From Christiangramia fulva (GTDB lineage: Bacteria > Bacteroidota > Bacteroidia > Flavobacteriales > Flavobacteriaceae), in contig NZ_CP028136.1 in the NCBI RefSeq assembly GCF_003024155.1, forward strand, positions 1,178,001 to 1,242,000: a DNA stretch of 64,000 bases, given 5' to 3'. Below the pieces are notes generated by a model, which was given only the letters and a program-made list of their open reading frames with translations, had not been told where the DNA came from and did no database searches. The first letter of the stretch is position 1. Each line of letters starts with the position of its first letter. The translations under genes were made by a program, and so were the position numbers. Shown piece after piece: positions 54,384 to 61,740 of the stretch.

Positions 54384-55025
54384 ATGGAAAAGGTCTTCTT
54401 TTATTCTCGCATCTCTTCAATTACTCAAAATGGATCCAGGCAGATGGAAAATTTCAAAAAACATTCCCAATGGAATCCGGAAACTTTCTACATAGATAAA
54501 ATCCAAGGTAATGTACCATTTCTTGAGAGGCCAGAGGCAAGTAAACTGTATAATAGGATGACATCTGTTGATCCCGGGAAAGCAGAAATCAAGATCGTTG
54601 TCGACTCCATTGACAGACTGGGCCGGAACCTCATGGGTATTCTACAAACGATTGAGCTTTTCAATTCCCAAAAAATTAATCTTCAATCTTTGAAGGAAGG
54701 TTTTGAAACTCGAATTAATGGCAAAGAAAATCCCGTATCCAAGATTGTGGTGAGTGTGATGGCTAGTATCGCTGAGATGGAACGGAATAGAATCAAGGAA
54801 AGAACAAGGGAAGGTATCCAACTAGCTAAAGCGAAAGGAAAATACCGAGGCAGAAAAGTCGGAAGCAAGCAAACAGATGAACGTCTCCTACAGCGTCATC
54901 CAGTGATTGTTGAAAAATTGAAGAAAGGGTTGACAGTTCGGGATGTTGCAGCTATTGCAAATAAATCAACCGCAACAGTTGTAAAAGTTAGGAAGACGCT
55001 TGTGAAAAGAGAAGCAATTTTTTAA
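54384..55025 (+). CDS. Serine recombinase (resolvase/invertase family)
   Basis: The 213-residue protein has a resolvase domain. VFFYSRISS (S11 as the expected nucleophile), IVVDSIDRLGRNLMGIL, VSVMASIAEMERNRIKERTREG and the GRKVGSK linker are visible. The C-terminal helix-turn-helix (GLTVRDVAAIANKSTATVVKVR) binds the recombination site. Its role is resolution or inversion for the element. The 382 bases upstream contain no annotated res site, but the G-rich islet is a candidate region. Codon use matches the neighbours. Confidence 0.9.
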   Translation: MEKVFFYSRISSITQNGSRQMENFKKHSQWNPETFYIDKIQGNVPFLERPEASKLYNRMTSVDPGKAEIKIVVDSIDRLGRNLMGILQTIELFNSQKINLQSLKEGFETRINGKENPVSKIVVSVMASIAEMERNRIKERTREGIQLAKAKGKYRGRKVGSKQTDERLLQRHPVIVEKLKKGLTVRDVAAIANKSTATVVKVRKTLVKREAIF

Positions 55026-55287
55026 TCCAGAGCAAAAATTTCCAGAATTACTACTGCACTTTAATTGCAAGGCAACCTTATATCATCTGTTTTTCGGAAT
55101 AAAAAATCAGTATAAGCCAATATTTGCAAGGCTTCCCACAATTTTTAATAATTTTCCGCCATCCAAACCTCCCTAACTAGACCTGTCATTTAACCTTCTT
55201 TTTGGAACAAAAAGGTACCATAAAGCTGGCATAAAACTTCCTAAAGCAGTAAATTACCGCAATTACCAACCAGCAAATCAAATTGTT

Positions 55288-55733
55288 ATGCCGATGCCTG
55301 GGGATTTTAAATGGAGACCAAATGATAATGGTTCGCTCACGAACCTTCGTTATGATTTGGAGGCCGAAAAGTGGGTTAACTCCGTTAATAAGGCGCAAAG
55401 AAAACTGTCACCGAAAAATTTTTCTGAAGACCTTCTATTCATAGGTGCTATAGTATCTCTCTCCCACTGTTGCTCATCTTTTTAATACTTCTTGTACCGA
55501 TTCAAATTATCAAAGAATTATTTTCATACAATATCAAGATTTTTCCGGGAGGCGCCCCTACCGAAAAGATTCTAACTGATAAGGAAAAATTTAGGGCTAG
55601 AATGAATGCACTTGACATGAAATATCCTGCCAAAAAGAAAACCTCTAGATGGGAGGACCTCACTCCTGAAGAACAGAACTTAGTGAGAATAAATAGAGCT
55701 GCAACAGCAAAAGCAAAAGCTAATTGGAAGTAA
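55288..55733 (+). pseudogene. Small membrane protein frameshifted in a (TC)4 tract
   Basis: Frame 1 from ATG 55288 reads MPMPGDFKWRPNDNGSLTNL to ...FSEDLLFIGAIVSL, then runs into a TAA. Frame 2 (from 55470) continues LPLLLIFLILLVPIQIIKELF and a basic C-terminus. Removing one TC unit from the TCTCTCTC tract (55456-55463) joins them into one protein of about 147 residues, with a transmembrane segment (GAIVSLPLLLIFLILLVPIQ) made from both sides. The dinucleotide repeat suggests slipped-strand change, phase variation or error. The family is not recognised. Frame 1 is also open and protein-like for about 38 codons before the ATG. Confidence 0.55.
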
Positions 55734-55844
55734 GGGACTTCTCTGGTGTGGCAATAGAATAGAATCAGCTTATTAATTAGGATTTAATCTTAATGGGCTT
55801 TACTTTTTCTCTTCAGGGCATATATATCTTAAAATATATATGCA

Positions 55845-56396
55845 ATGGAAGAAGAAAAATGGGAACCGGTTAAGGGTTATGAAGCCCTTTATGAAATAAG
55901 CAATATTGGAAGAGTTAAGAGATTGGAAAGAACTTTCACCTGTTCAAGAGGTATAATTTATCACCTAAAGGAAAAAATTTTAAGCTCAAAACCAAATAAA
56001 ACTTCTGGATACGTTACGGTAAATCTCTCAAAGGATGGGATTAAAACCAACCACAGTGTACATCGCTTGGTAGCGGAGCTCTTCGTTGACAATCCACACA
56101 ACAACAATGTTGTTAATCATAAAGATGAAAACCGATCAAATAACACGGCTGAAAATTTGGAGTGGGTAACGCATGGTGAAAACATTGCCTACAATGGAGC
56201 ATTTCAAAAAGGCAGGGAGAAAGTCAAAAAGAAGGTGTATCAATTCTCTTTAGATGGTGCTTTGATTAATACTTACAGTTATGCTGGTGCTGTAGCGAAA
56301 GATGGATTTACTCCCAATGCTGTGACTCAAGTTTGTTTGGGAAATAAAAAATCCCATAAAGGGTACTTTTGGAAATATGAGCTGATAAATCCCTAA
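55845..56396 (+). CDS. NUMOD4/HNH/NUMOD1 homing-type endonuclease
   Basis: The protein has 183 residues. NUMOD4 (EEKWEPVKGYEALYEISNIG, about 3-30), HNH (HRLVAELFVDNPHNNNVVNH, then NLEWVTHGENIAYN, about 75-125) and a NUMOD1-like DNA-binding repeat (VYQFSLDGALINTYSYAGAV, VTQVCLGNKKSHKGYFWKY) are in the usual order. The family makes site-specific double-strand breaks and spreads with mobile DNA. It is a stand-alone gene between the serine recombinase element and the tRNA fragment. Confidence 0.88.
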   Translation: MEEEKWEPVKGYEALYEISNIGRVKRLERTFTCSRGIIYHLKEKILSSKPNKTSGYVTVNLSKDGIKTNHSVHRLVAELFVDNPHNNNVVNHKDENRSNNTAENLEWVTHGENIAYNGAFQKGREKVKKKVYQFSLDGALINTYSYAGAVAKDGFTPNAVTQVCLGNKKSHKGYFWKYELINP

Positions 56397-56498
56397 ATTT
56401 CAGAATTTTTCGACTATAGGGTTTAACTGTGATGCAGGTTTGATTAAGGAGTACGAGAATTCTCGAATGTATATTCCTTTTTTGGGCAAGTTAGTCAT

Positions 56499-56586
56499 GT
56501 AACAGGATGTAACTAAACTCCTATATATTTATTCAAACCTCATAGTTTACTGGGTTTTCAAGCGTAACGGGATGTAACTAAACTCC
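56499..56586. repeat. 23-bp direct repeat pair
   Basis: GTAAC-A/G-GGATGTAACTAAACTCC occurs at 56499-56521 and 56564-56586 with one mismatch, 65 bases apart, to the left of the tRNA fragment. Direct repeats like this are often integrase or excisionase accessory sites. Confidence 0.6.
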
Positions 56587-56650
56587 AACTGCTCATTTTT
56601 TTACACCTTATAATTGGTCACTCTTAGAAGTATAGATAACTGATAATACA

Positions 56651-56674
56651 AAAGTGACACAAAAAGTGACACAA
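56651..56674. repeat. Perfect tandem 12-bp repeat
   Basis: AAAGTGACACAA is repeated exactly twice in tandem, just before the terminator and the tRNA fragment. It could be an arm-type integrase site or a duplicated operator. Confidence 0.6.
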
Positions 56675-56682
56675 CTATAAAT

Positions 56683-56725
56683 AAAAAATCCTAACTACTT
56701 GTAAATTAGCGTGTTAGGATTTTTT
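56683..56725 (-). terminator. Terminator of the tRNA locus
   Basis: A perfect 13-bp inverted repeat (AAAAAATCCTAAC / GTTAGGATTTTTT) with a 17-base loop lies 4 bases downstream of the tRNA 3' end on the minus strand. Its T tract fits transcription of the tRNA, so the left flank may be the native tRNA downstream sequence. Confidence 0.8.
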
Positions 56726-56729
56726 ACTG

Positions 56730-56771
56730 TGGTCCCACTTGGGCTCGAACCAAGGACCACCTGATTATGAG
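56730..56771 (-). other. 3' half of a CAT-anticodon tRNA: element attachment site remnant
   Basis: On the minus strand this reads CTCATAA (anticodon loop, CAT), TCAGG and TGGTC, the T arm CTTGG-TTCGAGC-CCAAG and TGGGACC plus discriminator A, that is positions 32-73 of a tRNA. The expected 5' half (stem CCTGA and acceptor GGTCCCA) is missing: sequence diverges just before the anticodon loop. The integrase gene begins 189 bases away. An intact copy should lie at the other end of the island beyond the window. Confidence 0.8.
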
Positions 56772-56959
56772 AATTCGATTCACACATATTTTCGGAACTA
56801 AAATGAACTTAATTTAATGATAATCAGTTTTTTACATTTTTGTTGTGTTCAATTGATTTCATTTAAAATCAAACAAATAAGTGTGAATTACGTGTGATTT
56901 TCATTCAAAAATTTATTCAATTTGCGTAAATTATAAGTTCAAATTCCAAAGATGTAAAA

Positions 56960-58177
56960 ATGCAAACCAGTGCCAATTTAGCAATCGATAAAAGACGCAT
57001 TAAAAATGATCAGACTTTTACTATAATTATTAGACTCTGCCATTTTCAAAAAACAACTTCAATATCCACTGGTAAATCTATTCCTTTACACTTTTGGGAT
57101 GATAAAAATAAGAAAGTCAGGGCAAATTATGGTCGAAAATCCGATGTAAACCTGTTAAACCAATTTCTTTACGAGCAGCTAGGAAAGGCCAGAAATATTA
57201 TCAATGTTCTGGAATTAAAAAATGAGTTAAGATTTCTTTCCATAAACCAGGTTAAAGAAAGAATTAGTAAAAGGAGGAAATTTGATTCCTTTTTAGAATA
57301 CGGTGACAAATTAGTTGATGACCTAATAAAAGCTAATCGACTTGGAAGTGCTAAATCATATAGGGGGTTATTAACCAGATTAAGATCATACACCAAGAAA
57401 AAAGATCTAAAATTTAATGATATAAACTATGAGTTCCTCGTAAATTTCGAAACCTTTCATCTGTCCAACAACAACTCTCTTAATGGGCTTGCTTCATATT
57501 TAAGAACGCTTAGGTCTATATATAATAAAGCCATCAAAGATAGATTGATTGAAAAAGAAGCTTACCCATTTCACGATTATCAAATCAAAACTACACCAAC
57601 TTCAAAAAGAGCTATACAATATGAAAGTGTTCTAAAATTATTGCATTATAAAACCGAAGAGGGATCCTGGCCATTCCACTATAAAAACTACTTCTTAATT
57701 TCCTATTTGCTTTTTGGAATGTCGTTTATAGATATGGCTTTTCTAAAAAAGAAAAATATTGTTGCAGACAGGATTAAGTTTCAACGTAAAAAGACTTCTA
57801 AAAATTACAATATTCTCATTACAGATCAATTAAATGAAATCCTTCAATTTTATTTGAATGGTAAGGAAAATGATGATTTCATATTACCTATATTAAACTC
57901 TGAAACATTGTCTGAACAATATAAACAGGTTCAGGAAGCTAGGAATCGATATAATAAGGGGCTTAGAAGAATTGCTAATAAATGTGGAATAAGGGAATAT
58001 CTTACATCCTATGTATCAAGACACAGCTTCGCAACCCACGCAATGTTAAAGGATATTCCTCTTCATGTAATTTCTTCCATGCTTGGGCATTCTAAACTTA
58101 ACACTACTCAAATTTATCTGGATTCATTACCGACGAACGTTCTTGATAGATATCATAAACAATTGGCACTTACATAA
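56960..58177 (+). CDS. Tyrosine recombinase / integrase
   Basis: The 405-residue Bacteroidetes-type integrase has an arm-binding-like N-terminus and SAM-like core-binding domain (about 100-200), then the catalytic domain with FGMSFIDMAFLK (the first Arg position here is Ser), FQRKKTSKNYN, SRHSFATHAM (R-H) and LGHSKLNTTQIYLD (His and the nucleophile Tyr). The family inserts elements into tRNA 3' ends. It is 189 bases from the tRNA fragment and in the expected position for the integrase of the island to the right. Confidence 0.9.
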   Translation: MQTSANLAIDKRRIKNDQTFTIIIRLCHFQKTTSISTGKSIPLHFWDDKNKKVRANYGRKSDVNLLNQFLYEQLGKARNIINVLELKNELRFLSINQVKERISKRRKFDSFLEYGDKLVDDLIKANRLGSAKSYRGLLTRLRSYTKKKDLKFNDINYEFLVNFETFHLSNNNSLNGLASYLRTLRSIYNKAIKDRLIEKEAYPFHDYQIKTTPTSKRAIQYESVLKLLHYKTEEGSWPFHYKNYFLISYLLFGMSFIDMAFLKKKNIVADRIKFQRKKTSKNYNILITDQLNEILQFYLNGKENDDFILPILNSETLSEQYKQVQEARNRYNKGLRRIANKCGIREYLTSYVSRHSFATHAMLKDIPLHVISSMLGHSKLNTTQIYLDSLPTNVLDRYHKQLALT

Positions 58178-58227
58178 ATTGTCTTACCTGGCTTATTAAA
58201 GTTTCGTAATATTCCTATCTTTGAAAA

Positions 58228-58665
58228 GTGCGCATTAAACCACAAATAAAAGCTTCTTTTCTATTAGGGATTTTTCTCCTGATGTCCTTTCACCAGGTTA
58301 TTCCTCATGCGCATCACGATCATATTAGTAAAGAAAAGCAGGTTGCTCACCATCATCACGGGGACGAGAATCACCATCATCATAAAAAGCAGGAAAAGGA
58401 GCAAGAGGGATTTTTGTCATATTTACTGGCGCTTCATTCGCATGGTTCCGGTACCAGTGAGATTCCTGTCCTAAAGGAGCATTCTGAAACTTTCAGTTTT
58501 AAGAAAGTTGAAAACAAAAAGCTAAATCTGGAAGGTCAGTATGCGGTTTTCGCTTTTTTGTCTGACGAGCAATACACAAGCTCGGAGTTTTATAGACCGC
58601 CCAGAAAATATTTTAATCCGTATCTCTCATTTCTCTCTCTTCGGGGACCACCCGCTTTAGGTTAA
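58228..58665 (+). CDS. His-rich exported protein upstream of a metal-efflux operon
   Basis: The protein has 145 residues from a GTG (a TGA lies two codons upstream, so no earlier start). The signal peptide is IKASFLLGIFLLMSFHQVIP. His clusters (HAHHDHI, AHHHHGDENHHHHKKQ, about 28-55) should bind divalent metals. The C-terminal part is unrecognised. It precedes the CzcC-like gene by 61 bases. A promoter-like TATCTTTG at 58216-58223 is too close to this start to serve it. Confidence 0.75.
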   Translation: MRIKPQIKASFLLGIFLLMSFHQVIPHAHHDHISKEKQVAHHHHGDENHHHHKKQEKEQEGFLSYLLALHSHGSGTSEIPVLKEHSETFSFKKVENKKLNLEGQYAVFAFLSDEQYTSSEFYRPPRKYFNPYLSFLSLRGPPALG

Positions 58666-58726
58666 ACTTAGAACTGATAAACAATATGCTTATCACCTTC
58701 AAATAGGTTCAACCCAAAAAATTACA

Positions 58727-59911
58727 ATGTATAAATATGTAGTATCCGTCTGTTTCGGATGCCTATTCTCATTCGGGCTTTCAGCCCAGGATATGGGAGT
58801 TGACCAGGTACTGGAACAGATCAGTAAAAACAACAGGCAGATTAAAGCATACCAGAGCTTTATGTCGAGCCGTAATCTTGCGAATAAGTCTGAAAACAAT
58901 CTTCAGGATCCGCAGGTTTCTGCATTTTACCTTCCTTTCGGGGAACATGAGACCGATGATTATTATGAATACCAGGTTTCACAGCGATTTGAGTTTCCTA
59001 CGGTTTATGGTGCGAGAAGCAAGCGTATAGAAAAGCAGGAAGCACTTCTCGAGCTTGAATATGAAAGCCTCAGACAGGAAGTCTTGCTGAATGCCAAGAA
59101 ACAGCTGCTTGAACTGCAGGTCCTTCAGAAACGTAAGGATTTGGAGCAAAAAAGAGTGGAGCAGGCAAAAGAGGTCTATGACCAGATCCAGCGACTATTC
59201 GATGCTGAGCAGATTGGAATCCTTGAACTGAACAAGGCTAAAGTTGCCTGGATCCAGAAACAGTTTGAGATCGAGCAAATTGAGGTCCGAATTGAAAGTC
59301 TGCTCAGGGATCTTCAGAAACTGAATGGAGGCGAGGCCATAGAAGTTGGTCAGCTCCAGATATCTGAGGAAACTCAACTGCTTTCACAGGACGCCATCTG
59401 GCAGGAAAAGCTCGCTGAAGATCCTGAAGTCAAAGCTTTACAGGCTCAGACCGAGCTTGCAGAGCAACAGGTGAAACTGGAAAAGAACAAGGTGCTTCCC
59501 GATCTCAGCCTTGGTTACAACTACCAGGGCGTGAGTTCAAGCAACTATTCCGGTTTTCTGGGAGGTATTTCTATTCCGCTTTGGAACAGCAATAATAAAG
59601 TGAAGGCTGCGCAGGCAAGGTATGAGTACGAGCAGTCGAATTCAGACTTTGTTCAGGCTGAGCTTTACACCACTTTTCTGGAGAAATATCAGAGATATCA
59701 GTTACTGAATGAAAAGTTTCTGGAATATCGGGAAACTTTTCAGGATCTTAATTCCGAAGAGCTTTTATTCAAAGCTTACGAGCTGGGAGAACTTTCCTTC
59801 CTGGATTATTACCGGGAAGTGGAATTCTACCGGCAGGCTTACAACAGAATGCTGGAGATGGAAAAAGAGCTTCTTCAGCTAAAAGCAGAACTATTAAAAC
59901 ATCAATTATAA
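58727..59911 (+). CDS. Outer-membrane efflux channel (CzcC/TolC family)
   Basis: The 394-residue protein has a signal peptide (MYKYVVSVCFGCLFSFGLSA). Long amphipathic helical hairpins (for example QVLQKRKDLEQKRVEQAKEVYDQI, region 100-190, and 200-390) and the SLGYNYQGVSS strand fit TolC-type channels. It is the first gene of the czcCBA order and should carry metal ions across the outer membrane. Confidence 0.85.
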   Translation: MYKYVVSVCFGCLFSFGLSAQDMGVDQVLEQISKNNRQIKAYQSFMSSRNLANKSENNLQDPQVSAFYLPFGEHETDDYYEYQVSQRFEFPTVYGARSKRIEKQEALLELEYESLRQEVLLNAKKQLLELQVLQKRKDLEQKRVEQAKEVYDQIQRLFDAEQIGILELNKAKVAWIQKQFEIEQIEVRIESLLRDLQKLNGGEAIEVGQLQISEETQLLSQDAIWQEKLAEDPEVKALQAQTELAEQQVKLEKNKVLPDLSLGYNYQGVSSSNYSGFLGGISIPLWNSNNKVKAAQARYEYEQSNSDFVQAELYTTFLEKYQRYQLLNEKFLEYRETFQDLNSEELLFKAYELGELSFLDYYREVEFYRQAYNRMLEMEKELLQLKAELLKHQL

Positions 59912-59927
59912 TTAAAAAGTAAACATT

Positions 59928-60209
59928 ATGAATTTCAAGAATTTATTTTTCGCAGCGATATTAGTATTTGGTTTTTCAGCTTGTAGAGAAACCGCCAACG
60001 AAGACCACGGTCACGAACACGAAGACGGAGCGGAAGCTCATGCTCATGAAGAAGAAGAGCACGGGCATCCTCATAACGAAGATGGAAGCCATATGGACGG
60101 TGACCATATGGAACAGGAAGAGTTCAAGGTTGGTGAGGACTCTATGGAGATGCACGAGGAATCCGGTCACCATACCCATGAGGATGGAAGCGAGCATGAA
60201 GATCACTAA
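59928..60209 (+). CDS. His/Glu-rich lipoprotein
   Basis: The 93-residue protein has a lipobox LVFGFSAC (Cys19), followed by about 70 residues of almost only His, Glu, Asp, Gly and Met (HGHEHEDGAEAHAH, HPHNEDGSHMDGDHM). A periplasmic metal buffer or chaperone is likely for the efflux pump. It sits between the CzcC- and CzcB-like genes. Confidence 0.8.
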   Translation: MNFKNLFFAAILVFGFSACRETANEDHGHEHEDGAEAHAHEEEEHGHPHNEDGSHMDGDHMEQEEFKVGEDSMEMHEESGHHTHEDGSEHEDH

Positions 60210-60225
60210 AATCTGATAATAAAAC

Positions 60226-61722
60226 ATGAGATATATTTTATTGATATGCATTTCGCTTTTGCTTTTTTCCTGCGGAAGTAACGAGGAAGAAGGCCATGCG
60301 CATGATGCAGAAGGAAATCACGTGAGTTCGGGAGTTCCCGCGATAAGCAAAACCGTTTGGACAGACCAGACGGAGCTTTTCGTGGAGTTCCCGGCTCTCG
60401 TGGAAGGGAAAACGAGCAAATTTGCCGCCCACTTTACCAGGCTGGATAAACACCAGCCGGTTCGTGAGGCTTCGGTTACGGTCAGCCTGATAAAAGGGGA
60501 TAGCGGAATCCGCCATAAAGTAGACGCACCTTCCTCTCCGGGGATCTTTTCTCCGGCATTGCAACCGAAAGAACCCGGAACTTATGACCTGGTTTTTGAC
60601 CTGAAAACTCCTGAATATTCAGACAGGATCGTGGTCGAAAATGTTCAGGTTTATAGTTCAACTGCCGAAGCTTCAGAAAATGTGAAGGAAGCCGAAGAAG
60701 GTGATATCAGTTTTTTAAAGGAGCAGGCCTGGAAGATCGATTTCCAGACTCAACCTGTTACTGAAGGGGAAGTTTATGACATCGTTCATACCTCGGGAGT
60801 TTGGCAGGCAGCGCCGGGAACCTATAAGACCCTGGCAGCCGGAGCTAACGGAATGGTGAATTTCGTTTCAGAAAACCTTACTGAAGGCAGCAAGGTGAAA
60901 AGAGGTCAGTTGCTGATGAACGTTAGCAGTGAAGGGCTTTCTTCGAATAATGTTCAGGCAGAGATTGCTCAGGCGAAAGCCAGATACGATCAGGCAAAAG
61001 CTGAATACGAGCGTAAGAAAGAACTCTACGAGGACAAGATCGTCCCAAAGGCGGAATTCGAAAAAGTGGAAAGCGACTATCGCGTAGCTGAAGCGAATTA
61101 CCGTGCACTTGCTTCCAATTATGGAGCAGGCGGGAAGCAAATACGCGCACCTTTTGACGGATTCATTAAATCCATCAGTACTTCCAACGGAAATTACGTG
61201 GAGCAGGGTGCAAATCTGGTAACTATCGGAACCGATAAGTCCAGACTGCTGAAAACACAGTTGAGTGCTTCGAGCAAGCCTTCTAAAGAATCTATCGCCA
61301 GTATATGGTACAAAGATGATAGTGGTGAGTGGAACGAGGTAGCTGGAGAATCTATAGTTTCTGTTGGTAAGGAAGTGGAAGACCGCAAGCCAATGATCCC
61401 GGTATATGTAAAAGTGAATGATATGGTAGAAATGCCGGAAGGTAGTTTTACCGAAGTACAAATCGCTATGGGAAATGCAGAGCAGGGAATCATAGTTCCT
61501 GAAGCAGCCTTACTGGAAGATTATGGTAATTATTCGGTGATTCTCCAGGTTAGTGGAGAAAGCTTTGAAAGGCGTCCTATTAAAATCGGAAAACGAAACG
61601 GACAGGAGGTTCAGGTGCTTAGCGGACTTCAACCCGGAGATGTGGTAGTCACCACAGGAGCATACCAGGTGAAGATGGCTTCAATGTCAGGTTCAACTCC
61701 GGCGCACGGACACGAACATTAA
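60226..61722 (+). CDS. RND efflux membrane-fusion lipoprotein (CzcB family)
   Basis: The protein has 498 residues with a lipobox LLLFSCGS (Cys16) and a short His-rich segment (EGHAHDAEGNH). Lipoyl-like regions (for example AGANGMVNFV, IRAPFDGFI) flank a coiled-coil hairpin (ARYDQAKAEYERKKELYEDK, about 245-290) and lead to beta-barrel domains. It ends SGSTPAHGHEH. It joins CzcA to CzcC across the periplasm. It follows the lipoprotein gene by 16 bases. Confidence 0.88.
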   Translation: MRYILLICISLLLFSCGSNEEEGHAHDAEGNHVSSGVPAISKTVWTDQTELFVEFPALVEGKTSKFAAHFTRLDKHQPVREASVTVSLIKGDSGIRHKVDAPSSPGIFSPALQPKEPGTYDLVFDLKTPEYSDRIVVENVQVYSSTAEASENVKEAEEGDISFLKEQAWKIDFQTQPVTEGEVYDIVHTSGVWQAAPGTYKTLAAGANGMVNFVSENLTEGSKVKRGQLLMNVSSEGLSSNNVQAEIAQAKARYDQAKAEYERKKELYEDKIVPKAEFEKVESDYRVAEANYRALASNYGAGGKQIRAPFDGFIKSISTSNGNYVEQGANLVTIGTDKSRLLKTQLSASSKPSKESIASIWYKDDSGEWNEVAGESIVSVGKEVEDRKPMIPVYVKVNDMVEMPEGSFTEVQIAMGNAEQGIIVPEAALLEDYGNYSVILQVSGESFERRPIKIGKRNGQEVQVLSGLQPGDVVVTTGAYQVKMASMSGSTPAHGHEH

Positions 61723-61740
61723 TTCTGAAAAGATAGTTAG

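Noticed and set aside
56730..56771. Complete tRNA gene
   Set aside because: Only positions 32-73 are present; no acceptor 5' strand or D arm upstream.
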